Assembly: GCA_037043455.1 (NCBI GenBank)
Contig: JAWPHD010000002.1
Location: forward strand, 1,240,001-1,304,000
Origin: Cyrtodaria siliqua
Taxonomy: Eukaryota; Mollusca; Bivalvia; Adapedonta; Hiatellidae
Reading direction: 5' to 3'
Length of the DNA stretch: 64,000 nucleotides
Under the pieces are notes generated by a model. The model saw only the letters and a program-made list of their open reading frames with translations, ran no database searches and was not told the origin of the DNA. This document shows positions 1 to 12,450 of the stretch, one piece after another; position 1 is the stretch's first letter, and every line of letters starts with the position of its first letter. A program made the translations under genes and the position numbers.

Positions 1-101
1 CCGGATTCCTATGTATCCTTCCCCTCTCTCTGGGGCGGCTCTAAATAACCTATACTGTGTTGATGAGCCGTTTAACAACATTCAATTCAATTCTATCCAG
101 G
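1..101 (+). repeat. SINE-like repeat, 3' part (copy 1)
   Basis: This is the 3' end of a dispersed repeat that recurs at 14524-14750, 32355-32553 and, inverted, at 57050-57336. It carries the shared block CTCTAAATAACCTATACTG and ends in a short CAATT-type tail. The 5' part lies outside the window. The inverted copy has a B-box-like GGTTCAATCC and a perfect target duplication, which is why I read the family as a tRNA-derived SINE. Confidence 0.75.
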
Positions 102-349
102 AAAAGTGGGTGGTCTGCCTCCACCACAAAAAATCGACCATTATATATAACCTTACATGTGTTGAAAATGACGTAAAACACCATACAAACAAAACAAACA
201 AATACCTGTTCTGTACCTGATATCAGTAAGTATTTATTTATTATGTTTTAAAAGTATTGAGTGAAATAAAATAAAAATATATATAAAATAAAATATTTTT
301 AGATAATAAAATATATTCTCTATCTACCTGGTAACCAGTAACTACCCGA

Positions 350-2310
350 TAGGGCATTCTTTTTTTTCCGATATTTACTAAACTTTACCAGATTGTTAAT
401 GTCAATGATAGCTCGGACAAGTTCGAAAATCAGCCAGATCTGACCAGTAACAGTGGAGTTATGGCCCTTGATTTAGTTAATAATGCTATATTTTGCCTCG
501 TTAAGACGATAGGGCCATCATTTTTCATCCGATCTTTACCAAACTTTAACAGGTTGTTAATATCAATGAAAGCTCGGACAAGTTCGAAAACCAGCCAGAT
601 TGGAATAATTTCACCGGAGTTATGGCCCTTGTTTTGCTGAAAAATGCCATATTAAGCCTTGTGAGCACTCTAGCACCTTCATTTATTATTTGATCTTTAC
701 CAAACTTGCACATATTGTTAATATCAATGAAAGCTTGGACAAGTTCGTAAACCAGCCAAATCAGATCAATAACACCGGAGTTGTGGCCATTGTTTTTTCT
801 GAAAAATGCTATTTTCTGCCTTGTGAACGCTCTAGCACCTTCATTTATTATTTGATCGTTACCAAACTTGCACATATTGTTAATACTACTTATAGCTTGG
901 ACAAGTTCTAAAATCAGCTGAATTGGTTTAGTAACACTAGAGTTATGGCCCTTGTTTTTTCTGAAAAATTCCATTTTCTGCCTTGTGAACACTCTAGCAC
1001 CTTCATTTATTATTTGATCTTTACCAAACTTGCGCAGATTGTTAATATCAATGAAAGCTCAAATAAGTTCGAAAATCAGTTAAATCGGATCAGTAACACC
1101 GGAGTTATGGTCCTTGTTTTTTCTGAAAAATGCTATTTTCCGCCTTGTGAACACTCTAGGGCCTTCAATATTAATCGGATCTTTACTTAACTTTGCCAGT
1201 GTCTTTATATCAATGAAAGCTCAAACAAGTTCGAAAACTGGCAAGATCGAAATAATTTCAATGGAGTTATGACCCTTGTTTTGCTGGAAAATGCCATATT
1301 AAGCCTTGTGAACACTCTAGCACCTTCATTTATTATTTGATCTTTACCAAACTTGCACAGATTGTTAATATCAATGAAAGCTCGGACAAGTTCGAAAAAC
1401 AGCTAGATCGGACTATTAACAGCAGAGTTATTGCCCTTGATTTAGTTAAAAATGCTATATTTTGCCTCGTTAAGACGATAGGGGCTTTATCTTTCACTCG
1501 ATCTTTACCAAACTTTACCAGATTGTTACTATCAATGAAAGCTCGGACATGTTCAAAAACCAGCCAGATCGGACCAGTATCGGCGGAGTTATGGCTCTTG
1601 ATTTAGTTAAAAATGCTATATTTTGCCTCGTTAAGACAATAGGGCCTTCATTTTTCATCCTATCTTTACCAAACTTTACCACATTGTTAATGTCATTGAA
1701 AGCTCGAACAAGTTCGAAAACCAGCCATATCGGACCAGCAACAGCGCGGAGTTATTGCCCTTGATTTAATTAAAAATGCTATATTTTGTCTCGTTAAGAC
1801 GATAGGGGCTTCATTGTTCATCCGATATTTACCAAATTTTATCAGATTGTTAATATCAATGAAAGCTCGGACGTGTTTGTAAACCATTCATATTGGACTA
1901 GTAACAGCAGAGTTATGGCCCTTGATTTAGTTCAAAATGCTATATTTTGCCTCGTTAAGACGATAGGGGCTTCATTGTTCATCCGATCTTTACCAAACTT
2001 TACCATCTTGTTAATATCAATGAAAGCTCGGATAAGTTCGAAAACCAGTCAGATCGGACTAGTAAGAGTGGAGTTATGGCCCTTGATTTAATTAAAAAAG
2101 GCTATATTTTGCCTCGTTGAGAAGATAGGACCTTCATTTTTTGTCAGATCTTTATCAAACTTTACCAGATTGTTACTATCAATGAAAGCTCCGACAAGTT
2201 TGAAAACCAGCCAGATTGGACAATTTACACCGGAGTTATGGCCCTTGATTTCATTTTCTGAAATATGCTATATTTTGGCCTCATTAAGAAGAAAGGGCCT
2301 TCATTTGGCC
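350..2310 (+). repeat. Degenerate tandem array, about 160-bp unit, about 12 copies
   Basis: The phrase GATCTTTACCAAAC recurs about every 160 bases (near 533, 692, 1019, 1340, 1501, 1662, 1985, 2147). Each unit also carries AGCTCGGACAAGTTCGAAAA and GAGTTATGGCCCTT. Units differ by many substitutions and small indels, so short open frames on both strands are by-products. The same unit reappears at 10980-11430 inside a larger element. I see no protein family in it. Confidence 0.85.
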
Positions 2311-3245
2311 AAATTTCATTGAAATTTTTCAGGGATGATCAGTACCAAGCCTAGTTGTACATATCGTCACTGTGTTCCAGTTGAATGATTTTGGCGGAGT
2401 TATGTCCCTTTAAAGGTTTTAATAAACAAACTTTGTCCTGACTAGTTTTCCTGAACCCCTGTCCGGATTTAAACAAAACTTTTTAGGGATGATCAGTTCC
2501 AGGTCTAGTTGTGCAAATCTTTGCCGTGTTCCGGTTGAATGATTTTTGGCAGAGTTATGGCCCTTTAAAGGTTTTAATACACAAACATTGTCTGGACTAT
2601 TCTCCTGAACGTCTCCCCACATTTCAACGAAACTTTACAGGGATGATCAGCACCAAGCTTAGTTGTGCATATCATCGTCGCATTCCGGTTAACAGATTTT
2701 TGGTGGAGTTACGGCCCTTTAAAGGTTTTTGATACACGAACATTTTCCGGGCTAGTTTTCCTGAGCCCCTGGCTGGATTTTAACGAAACTTGACAAGGAT
2801 GATCAGTATCAAGCCTAGTTGTGCATATCATCGCCATATTCGGGTTGAATGATTTTTGTCAGAGTTATGGCCCTTTAAATGTTTTAATAGAGAAACGTCC
2901 AGATTAGTCTGTTCTGAACTCCTTGCTGGATTTCAACGTATCTTGATGGGGATGATCAGTACCAAGCCTAGTTGCACCTATCATTGCCGTGTTCTGGTTG
3001 AATGAATTTTGGCAGAGTTATGGCCCCTTAAAAGGTTTAATACACTAACTTTGTACAGACTAGTTCTCCTGAACCTCTGGCTGGATTTCAATGAAACTTG
3101 TCAGGGACAATCAGTACCAAGCCTAGTTGCCTATATCATCACCATGTTCTGGTTGAACGATGTTTGAAAGAGTTATGGCCCCTTGTGCATAAACTTTATC
3201 TTTAGCCAGTAGAGCGTCCACAGGCCCTCTTGGGCCTCTTGTTTA
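2311..3245 (+). repeat. Degenerate tandem array, about 155-bp unit, about 6 copies
   Basis: The phrase GATGATCAGTACCAAGCCTA returns at about 2335, 2491, 2643, 2800, 2955 and 3105. Each unit also has a TTTTGGCAGAGTTATGGCCC-like block. The array directly follows the 160-bp array, and both orders are repeated at 10980-12130, so the two unit families belong to one composite element. It ends in GGCCCTCTTGGGCCTCTTG at about 3221-3241. Confidence 0.85.
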
Positions 3246-3412
3246 TTCTTTATTTTTATTTTTATTATTTCTACTGGCCAAGTTCGAAAACCAGCCAGAT
3301 CGGACAAGTAACGGCAGATTTATTGCCTCTTTAAGACGATAGTCACTCGCTTCATTGATGTTATAAGAGGCATATTAGCGCGTACACAGGCCCTCTTGGG
3401 CCTCTTGTTTTT
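3246..3412 (+). repeat. Short second copy of the composite-element end
   Basis: It begins near TACTGGCCAAGTTCGAAAA and finishes with the same GGCCCTCTTGGGCCTCTTG terminus as the preceding element. It reads as a nearly empty copy, holding a little of the 160-bp unit between a start like 10925 and an end like 12193. Confidence 0.6.
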
Positions 3413-4500
3413 AAGCATATAATAGGAACCACACATTTTATTTGGCCAAATGAAATTGAAATTATTTGATTATGGGACAGTAATAATTCAGGGCTTGACG
3501 TTAACTTTACGGACAGCTTGCCCATGGGGCGGGTTAACTCTGAAATTTACTCGCCCGTGCCAGTTTGTTGGTTACCCGATTATTTAGACCCGATTTTATA
3601 AGGATGTACTGTTTGAGGCTTTACGAGTATTAGACAACTTAATGATATAACTCTCACAGCATCTTTTTGGGAAGTCTAAAAGCTGGTACAACAATAATAG
3701 TATCGGAAACCTGCAAAGAGCTATGTGTTTCTTTTATGTTTTGTCATATTCTATAGTCCTTGTCCCTCAGTTTTGAAGCCCCACGGGATTGAGACTTTAC
3801 CTGTCCAGAGTTTTGGCAGGCAGACAGTCCTTAACATCGAAGATGCCATTATCATAGATTCATACAGTTGTTTATTAAACATTTTTCAAAAGTAATCTAA
3901 ATATTTTTAAATTATTTTTCTAAAAGTAAGAGAAAATGAACTCTTATTCTGCATGATGAAAGGAGACATTTGTTTTCTTCAAGATATGAATTACAACCCT
4001 TACTGTACAAGCTTGTAATTATGTATTGTGTGTTTATATTTGCAGGAAACCGCGATCAATTTGGCTGTATGTTTGGAGATACTTTGCTGGTTTTCAATTG
4101 GAGAGTGTATAGGCAAGAGGTCGCATATGGGATATGAAATACCTAGCGCATATAATAAGATAGTTGATGTCGGTTAAGACGAACTCGTGTGTTGCACTGG
4201 ACTATCCTGGCTATGAAAAAACACTAGACACGTGTTAGGAATTTGTTTGATAATTGACCAATTAAAGTTTGAAAAAGTTAAAGGATCAATTGTTTGTGTT
4301 TGTGAATGAATGATACAGTTTGTGAAACCCTTTGATGTTGAAATCTAATAGGTAGAAAAGATTCATTAAAATGAATATATAGAGAAGTTTCATTATAAAA
4401 TATATATATCAAAAGTTACTTAACTATTTTAACTTAAAGGTTTGATTATTCTAGAATAAAGATAAAATAAAAACACCCATCACATCTTTTTATTGCACTA
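3413..4500. other. No recognised feature
   Basis: AT-rich sequence without convincing open frames, splice-bounded exons or repeats shared with the rest of the window. A TTTGCAG at about 4040 looks like a splice acceptor, but nothing coding follows it. Confidence 0.5.
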
Positions 4501-5000
4501 TTTTTAGCTCACCTAAGCCTAAGGCTCAGAGGTGAGCTGTTGGGATCACTCTTCGTTCGTCATGTCATCGTCTGTCTGCCCAGGTTAACTTTTGCTTTAA
4601 ACAATTTCAATCTCAGAAACGCTTGATAAGATTTGACCTAAATTCACATGGATGATCCTTAGGTTAATAGTTTTTGTGTCGACTGAGTAGCATGGCAGAC
4701 AGGATAGGATCACCTTGTCTGTTGTCGTCGACTGTAACTGCAACCTTACCTTGGCATTAACTTGAAAAGTATTCGAGTTTGATCTATGTTCACAAAACTT
4801 CACACACATCTTAATCTTACCTCAGTGAATGTTGTTACATGGGTCCAATAACTTTGACTTTCATTTTGGCAGAGTTATGCCTCTTTTCAAAAAACTTAAC
4901 CTGCAACCTAACCAAGCTCGTAACTGGCCTTTACTAGTATTTGACCTATGCTCTTGAAACTGCACACACATTAACTAGCTGAAATAAGCACGTGTTCAGT
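4501..5000 (+). repeat. Dispersed repeat starting with a hairpin
   Basis: It begins TTTTTAGCTCACCT and contains a short hairpin (AGCTCACCT pairing with AGGTGAGCT around 4508-4538). Degenerate units with GCAGAGTTATGCCTC and GAAACTGCACACACATTAAC phrases follow. The style is that of the window's other long non-coding repeats. No coding potential seen. Confidence 0.5.
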
Positions 5001-5039
5001 GGAACACCCTTTTAGTTATATAAGCCCATTTGAAAAATG

Positions 5040-5203
5040 GGGTTTATTATACAATTATGGACTTTTCAGCTGTTATACATGATGTGATATGCACCAAAAA
5101 AATCATTATTGACCGAGGCAATAGCCGAGGTCAATAATGATTTTTTGGTGCATATCAACATCATGTATAACAGCTGAAAAGTCCATAACTGTTTTATTAT
5201 ATA
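5040..5203. repeat. Foldback (inverted-repeat) element
   Basis: The sequence from about 5043 reads back on the other strand to about 5203. Both arms contain GGACTTTTCAGCTGTTATAC and ATCATTATTGACC, with only a few bases between them near 5113. There is no coding sequence. It is probably a non-autonomous MITE-like element. Confidence 0.85.
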
Positions 5204-5221
5204 ACCCTCAAAAAAACAATT

Positions 5222-5282
5222 ATATAAAACAGGTCAATATCAAAAAAACAGGTCAATATCAAAAAAACAGGTCAATATCGCT
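5222..5282 (+). repeat. Short tandem repeat, three 19-bp units
   Basis: ACAGGTCAATATCAAAAAA is repeated three times, the last copy diverging. It abuts the foldback element at 5040-5203. Confidence 0.8.
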
Positions 5283-5339
5283 AGATATTTTTTCTAAAAA
5301 ATTACTTTTTAGCCAATGAAAACGCGTCTATTTATTGGT

Positions 5340-6165
5340 TATATAATAATATCTTTTATGGTATGTTGTTGTCCTTAAGTCGGTAAGCATTCCGGACGAT
5401 AACTTCAGTTCATAATACCAACACTGCTGAAACTTCATAGGTACATTGTCCTTGGTAAGAGTTGGAACTCTTATTGTTTTTGGGGTCAACGGTCAGGGTC
5501 ACTGACCATAATTCCACTCTACAACTTTAAACTGTAACACCCAGACTAGTGAAACTTCATAGGTACTTGGTGAGAGGAGGAACCCTATTGTTATTGGTGT
5601 CCTTGTTGAGAGAAGGAACCCTATTATAATTGGCCTTATATGGAAATGTGCATTCTGTATGACAACTTCATAACCATAACACTTCACACACATGAAACTT
5701 CTTGGATACATTACCCTTGGTGAGAGGAGGAACTAATGTATTTGGGGTCAGTAGATCAAAGGTCAATGTCACTATGAATATGGAAATACTCATTCCGTGT
5801 GATAACTTCTAAACCATAAACTCATATTCATATTTCTTAGGTACAGTGCCTATGGCAAGAGGCAGAACCACAATATTTTTAGCGTCAGTAAGTCAAAGGT
5901 CAAGATCACCATGACCTTTTATGGAAATAAGCATTCCGCATATAACTTCGAAACTATTCCACCCACACTCATGAAACTTCATAGGTCCATTGCCCTTGGT
6001 AAGAAGAGGAACCCATTGCATTTTGATAGGTCAAAGGTCAAGAGTGTCATGACCTTTTATGGAAATAGGCATTCCGCACATAACTTTATAACCATAACAC
6101 CCACACTCCAGAAACTTCATAGGATATGTCTTCCCACACGGAGGGGATATATATTGTTTATGTGC
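5340..6165 (+). repeat. Degenerate tandem array, about 130-145-bp unit
   Basis: Units share TATGGAAATACGCATTCCG-like, GAAACTTCATAGGTACATTG and GAGAGGAGGAACC phrases, starting near 5636, 5784, 5912 and 6052. The same family recurs at 7800-8580 and 8950-9260. Apparent reading frames (for instance 5911-6273) follow the repeat phase and are not genes. Confidence 0.8.
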
Positions 6166-7400
6166 TGTCGGGTCTGTATGTGTGTCACACACTTTTTTCG
6201 GACTAGTTCTCCTGAACCCCTCCCTGGTCGGATTGCAATGAAACGTGGCAGGCATGATCATTACCAAGTCTAGTTGCGTATATCATCGCTTGTTTCAAAT
6301 GAATGATTTTTGGTGGAGTAATGCGCCTTTAAAGGTTTTAATACACAAACGTCCTGCTAGTTTTGAACTCATGGCTGGATTTCAACAACACTTTGCAGGG
6401 ATGATCAGTACTAAGCCAAGTTGTGCATCTTGTAACTGCTCCGGTTGAATGCTCTTTGGCAGAGTTATTGCCTTAAAAATTTTAATATACAAACTTTGTC
6501 CGGACTAGTTCTCCTGAATCCCTAGACGATTTCAATGAAACTTGGCAGGGATGATCAGTGCCAAGCCTAGTTGCTCATATCGTCATGTTCTGGTGGAATT
6601 AATTTTGGCAGAATTGTGGATCTATAAATGTTTTTCATACACAAAATTTGTCAGGACTCTTTCTCCTGAAACCCTAGAGGGATTACAGTGAAACTTGGTA
6701 GAGATGAACGGTATCAAAACAGGTAGCGCATATCATTGTCTTTTCCATTCGAAAGATTTTTGGTGGTATTTAGGCGCTTCAAAGGTTTAAATACACAAAC
6801 TTGCTCCTGAACCCCTGATCGGATTTCAACGAAAATTGGTATGATGTTCCCGTCGAATGATTTTGGGGGATATCCTGCCCCTTTAAAGATTTTAATACAC
6901 AAACATTATACTCGAATTATTCTGAACCCCTTGCCGGATTTCAGCAAACCTAGTAGATATGGTCAGTACTAAATTTAATTGCGCATATGTGTCGCACGTT
7001 TCTGTTTTGAATGATTTTTGGCAGAGTTATGGCCCCTAACACTTCAACTTTGTCAGGAATAGTTCTACTGAAAACCTTGACAAGTTGTTTGGTTTCAATA
7101 AAGCTTGGTAGGAATGATCAGTACCAAGCCTAGATGCTCATATTGTTATTGTGTTCCTGTCGAATGAGTTTTGGTCGAGTTATGTTCCACACAATATGTT
7201 ATACAAACGTTGTTCGGGCTAGTTCTCCTGAACCCCTTGTTGGATTTCAACCAAACTTGGTAGGAGTGATCAGAACCCAGCATAGTTGCACATATCATCG
7301 TCATGTTCCGGTAGGATGATTTTTTGGCGTAGTTAGGATTTTATAAAGGTAATACTAAAACTTTGTCCTGACTAGTTCTTTCGAACCTCTTGCAGCCGTC
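6166..7400 (+). repeat. Degenerate tandem array, 155-bp family (second locus)
   Basis: Same unit as 2311-3245, with GATGATCAGTACC and GGCAGAGTTATGGCC phrases near 6255, 6401, 6550, 7108 and 7266. It ends near a run of CCGTC repeats at 7395-7425, resembling the start of the element at 10913. Confidence 0.8.
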
Positions 7401-7799
7401 GTCCGTTTATCTGTCTGTCCATCCGTACACTTTTTTTAGTGGCTACTCCTCTGCAACTACTAGATGGATTTTCGTGAAACTTGACAGGAATGTTGCCCTA
7501 ATGTCTAGGTTGATATAAAATCCAAGATGGCCACTAAAGCTAAAAATAAACGTTTAAGAAAACAAGTGTGAAGCGACATCTCCTCTGAACCTTTACTAAT
7601 ATAATCAGCATGACATGATATTGATCCTTGACGAAAACGGTTTTGATTCGACATTAAACATGGCTACCAGCAGACATCTTTGTTTACATAGAGTTATATA
7701 GTAAAACTTTGTAGCGACTACGCGGAAATTAATGGATGTATTTAAATGAAAGTTTACAGAAATGTTGCCCGTAATGTCTAGTTGATGTTACTATATATA
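7401..7799. other. No gene; weak dispersed-repeat similarity
   Basis: Contains a CCGTC-rich patch and a phrase like those in the flanking arrays (GTGAAACTTGACAGGAATG). No open frame or splice-bounded exon is supportable. Confidence 0.4.
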
Positions 7800-9260
7800 T
7801 ACATTGAACTTGATGAGAGAAGGAACCCTACTGTTTTTTTGGGTGAGTAGGCCAAGCTCACCATGGCCTTTTTTGCAAATACGCATTCGCGCTATTACTT
7901 CAAACCATACTGCTCAAGGTATGAAACTTCAAGGGTACATTGCCCTTGGTGATAAAATGAACCGTATTTTATTTGGCGTTTGTATGTCAAAGGTCAAGTC
8001 GTGACCTTATATAGAAAAAAAAATTCAGCGTGATACTTCAATACCATAATACGCACTCATGAAATTTCATAGGTACATTGTCGTTGGTGAGAGGAGGAAC
8101 CCTATTGTATTGGGGTCAGTAGGTCAAAGGTAAAACTCACCATGACCTTATATGGAAATACACATTCCGAGCGGTAACTTTGAAACCATGCCACCCGCAC
8201 TAATGGAAGTTCATAGATACATTGCCCATGGTGAGAGGTCAAGGTCTCCATGACGTTATATGGAATTGCATATTCCAGTGTGATAGCTTACACCCATATT
8301 CATGAAACTTCAACGCTACTTTTACTTTCGTTAAAGGAGGTACCATTTGTTTTTTGGGTTCAGTATGTCAAGGTCACCATGACCTTATATGGAAATACAC
8401 ATTCTTTGCGATAACTTTAAAAACATGACACCCGCACGCATGAAACTTCATATATAATTTGCCATTGGTGAGAGAAACGCTGTTGTTTTTTTGGTCAGTA
8501 GGTCACAATGAACTTTTACGGAAATACGTATTTGAGCCATTACTTCGAACCATACCTCCCACTCTCATGAATCGTTATATATACTTTGCTCTTAAAGAAT
8601 AGGGCCACTGCAGATCCCTTTGGAGGGGTAGGCAGAGTGGTAGAATCCCCCCAAATTCATGTTCATTTTATCATTTTTTGTTCATGTTCATTAAAGGTCT
8701 TCATCATGATCCCTGCATTGTTTCAGGTGCCATCTCGCTCACATCAAAAGAGCAGTGGCAGAAAAACAATAAACGTAGCTCCAGTAAATGGAGTTTCTAC
8801 GATAGGATTTGCAGCAACTCTGCAGTTCAGGGTGAGAAGGTTCTAGGCCCATTTTCCATATTTTATCTCGATGTACATGGAGGATGAGCCTTGCATGTTC
8901 ATGCCTGTTAGGCACCATATAACCTTTCATGTGTTGGTGCGCCTTAAAACCCAATTCATTTCTTGTTGAGAGTGGAAGAACCCTATTGTATTTGGGGTCA
9001 GTAGTTCAAAGGTCAAGGTCCTATATTGAAATACGCATTACACGTGATAGCTTCGAAACCATAACACCCATATTCATGAAAGGTACTTTGCCTTTGGTGA
9101 AAGGAGGAACACTCTGTTTTGGGGTCATTAGGTCAAGGTCACCACGACCTTATTTAGAAATATATACAGTACAATAGTTGCATTGCCCTTTGAGAGAGAA
9201 GGAAGCCTACTGATTTATTTGAGATCAGTAGGTCATCAATGTCGCACTGGCCTGTCGATG
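7800..9260 (+). repeat. Degenerate tandem array, 130-145-bp family (second locus)
   Basis: Same family as 5340-6165, with ATGACCTTATATGGAAATAC and GAGAGGAGGAACCC phrases near 8011, 8147, 8385 and 9148. It is interrupted at about 8587-8940 by unrelated sequence whose first 45 bases match, inverted, about 58961-59002. Confidence 0.75.
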
Positions 9261-9734
9261 ACCCAATCCTGAGAAACACTTTCCCCATTTTACTTTTTAT
9301 CGATTAAGACCTACACTTGAAATTTTATAGAAATAGTACATATGTTAAAACAAAGACTAATATTATGTTGTTAGGTCCAAGGTTAAGGATCATGAAAAAT
9401 GCCTTCCGCGTTGTACTATTATAATTTTGAACTTTATACAGAATAATATTCATTTTGCGGTCAGCAGACCACTTTGACCCAGTAGACCTAATCATGAATG
9501 TTTTCCGGCTGTTTTTCATGGACTATTTGATCTGTAATTAGCTTTTTGGCATTAGATCAAACGTCAAGGTCATCAATGACACTTAGGAAACGGTTAAAAT
9601 CAACCCTTTTTTGTTATATTTGTTAAAATAAGGTCAGCGCGATATGCAAGATGGCAGCCATTACCATAAAAGGTCGAAAACAAACAATCTTCTCAAGAAG
9701 AACTGAACTATTTTTTTTACACATGGGTGTTGCT
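9261..9734. other. No recognised feature
   Basis: Low-complexity AT-rich linker between two arrays. It contains short phrases of the AAGGTCAAGGTCA kind but no complete unit and no coding sequence. Confidence 0.4.
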
Positions 9735-10740
9735 TTTCCGGCGGCGAAGGCGTCAACGTTCAAGTTTTGCGTTTAGGTCACTTTTTCGCAAACTGTATGC
9801 AACTGCTTATAGTTGTATCTTGAGTGGTACATTGCAACGTGACAAATCAAATGTGGATGTGACCTTGACCCTCCAAGCGAAGAGGCAGCTAACTTTATTA
9901 TGTTTACCTTCAACATTTGCGTTCAGGTCACTTTCTCGCAAACTGTATGTACTACACCTTTCAAACTTTGTTTATATTTGTATCTTAGGTGGTACATAGC
10001 AACGTGACAAAGCAAATGTGGATGTGACCTTGACACTCCAAGCAAAGGGCAGATAATCTTATAATTTTACCTTCAGCTTTGCGTTTAGGTCACTTTTTCA
10101 CAAACTGTATGCACTAAGACCTTTCAAACTTTGTTTATAGTTGTATAATGAGTGGTACATTGCAACGTGACAAGGCAATGTGGATGTTACCTTGTCCTTC
10201 CAAGCAAGGGGCAGATAACTTAATAATCTTTACCTTCAAAATTTGCATTTAGGTCAATTTCTCGCAAACTTAAGGCACTACACCTTTCAAACTTTGTTTA
10301 TAGTTTTATCTTGGGTGGTACATCGCAACGTGACAAAGCAAATGTGGATGTGAACTTGACCCTCCAAGCAAAGGGCATATTTACCTTCAACATTTGCTTT
10401 CAGGTCACTTTTTCACAAACTGTATGCACTAATAACTTTCAAACTTTGCTTATAGTTGTATCTTGAGTGGTACATTGCAACGTGTCAAAGCAAATGTGGA
10501 TGTGACCTTGACCGTCCAAGCAAGGGATGGATAACTTGATAATTTTTACCTTCAACATTTGCGTTTAGGTCACCTTCTCACAAACTTTATGCATTAGACC
10601 TTTCAAATTCGCTTATAGTTCTTTCTTGGGTAATACATCATAACGTGCCAAAAAGCAAATGTGGATGTGACCTACACCATCCAAGCAAAGGGCAGATAAC
10701 TTTAATTGTTACATTTACATCATTTTCTCATGACCTCTAA
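9735..10740 (+). repeat. Degenerate tandem array, about 155-bp unit, 6-7 copies
   Basis: GTTTAGGTCACTTTTTC-like starts fall at about 9774, 9924, 10085, 10249, 10401 and 10565. Each is followed by GTGGTACATTGCAACGTGAC and CAAATGTGGATGTGACC. This unit family is found only here in the window. Confidence 0.85.
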
Positions 10741-10912
10741 TTATCCACTCGATGCTTTAAACCTAGTTTATAGCTTACTCTTTGGAAGAAAAGACGTTCT
10801 ATTTTGACATAGTTGTGCCTTGGATAGTGCATCTTTTTGGACGCCTGGATTCCATCTATGACCTTGACCTACTTTTTGGAGCTGATGATTTTTATTTTAT
10901 TTTTTATTGATT

Positions 10913-12193
10913 TTTAGCCTTCGGCCAGTAGAGCTTATGGGATGACGAGTTGTCCGTCCGTCGTCCGTCTGTTAACTTTTGCCTTGTGAACACTCTAGGG
11001 CCTTCATTATTAGTCGGATCTTTACGAAATTTTACCAGTATTTTTATATCAATGAAAGCTCGGACAAGTTCAAAAACCAGCCAAATCGGATCAGTAACAC
11101 CGGAGTTATGGCCCTTGTATTTTCTGAAAATGCTATTTTCTGCCTTGTAAACACTCTAACACCTTCATTTAATATTTGATCTTTACCAAACTTGCAAAAG
11201 ATTGTTAATATTAATGAAAGTTTGGACAAGTTCGAAAACCAGCTAAATTGGGTTAGTAACACCAGAGTTATGGCCCTTTTTTTCTTCTTCTGAAAAACGC
11301 AATTTTTGGCCTTGTGAACACTCTATCACCTTCGTTTATTATTTGATATTTATCAAACTTGCACAGATTGTTAATATCAATGAAAGCTAGGATAAGTTCG
11401 TAAACCAGCCAAATCGTATCAGTAACACTGTAATGCTGTATTTTGCCTCATTAAGACGATAGGGCTTCCATTTGGCCAGATTCTAATGAAACTTTACAGG
11501 GATGATCAGTACCAAATCAGTTATGTATATCGTCATCGTGTTCCAGTTGGATGATTTTTGGCCCTTTAAAAGTTTTACTATACAAACTTTATCTGGACTA
11601 TTCTTCTTAAACCCTTGGCTGGATTTCAACGAAACATTGCAGGGATGATCAGTACCAAGCCTAGTTCTGCATGTTGTCGCCGTATTTCGGCTGAAAGATG
11701 TTTGGCTGAGTTATGGCCCTTTAAAGGTTTTAATACACAAATTGTGTACGAACTACATTATCCTGAACCCCTGACCGGATTTCAGTGTTGCAGGGATGAT
11801 CAGTACCAGGCCTAGTTGTGCATGTCATCACCGTGTTCCGGGTGAATGATTTTTGTGGAGTTATGCCCTTTAAAGGTTTTGATAAACAAACTTTATCCAG
11901 ACTAGTCTCTTCTGAGCTCCTGGGCGAATTTGAACGACTTTTAGCAGGGATGAGGAGTACCAAGCCTAGTTGCGTCTATCATTGCTGTGTTCTGTGTTCT
12001 GGTTGACAGAGTTATGGCCTAATATATACACACTTTATTCAGACATTTTTTCCTGAACCCCTGGCTGAATTTCAGTGAAACTTGGCAGGAATGATCAGTA
12101 CCGAGCCTAGTTACGAATGCTGTTGTTGTGTTCCACATCAAAGCTTCCATATAGCCAGTAGAGCAATACAGGCTTTCTTGGGCCTATTGTTTT
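10913..12193 (+). mobile_element. Composite non-coding element with two internal tandem families
   Basis: It starts TTTTTAGCCTTCGGCCAGTA, followed by a CCGTC-rich patch, then three units of the 160-bp family (about 10980-11450) and five of the 155-bp family (about 11460-12130). It ends GCCAGTAGAGCAATACAGG then GGGCCTATTGTTTT. Both ends contain GCCAGTAGAGC, so the boundaries are fairly well defined. No protein is encoded. I infer a non-autonomous element that expanded internally; the mechanism is unknown. Confidence 0.6.
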
Positions 12194-12301
12194 ATAGAAT
12201 GGCAAAAATGCACTTAAATGTCATCTCAGCAAACGGTAAACTCCATTGGTTTTAGTCACAGATGGCTGTATCGGTGTTGGGAACTAAAAAATAAATATTT
12301 A

Positions 12302-12450
12302 AAGTTTTCCTGAAAAAAATGTCCCAGAGTATCGTAGTTATAGACTAAACCATCGTAGTTATAGACAAGGTTTAGTCTATAACTACGATAATAGACAAGG
12401 TTTAGTCTATAACTACGATACTCTGGGACATTTTTTTTCAGGAAAAACTT
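12302..12450. repeat. Foldback element with internal 30-bp tandem duplication
   Basis: The outer arms contain ATGTCCCAGAGTATCGTAG and its complement. Inside, a 30-base unit with CAAGGTTTAGTCTATAAC occurs twice exactly at 12361-12420. Confidence 0.9.
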
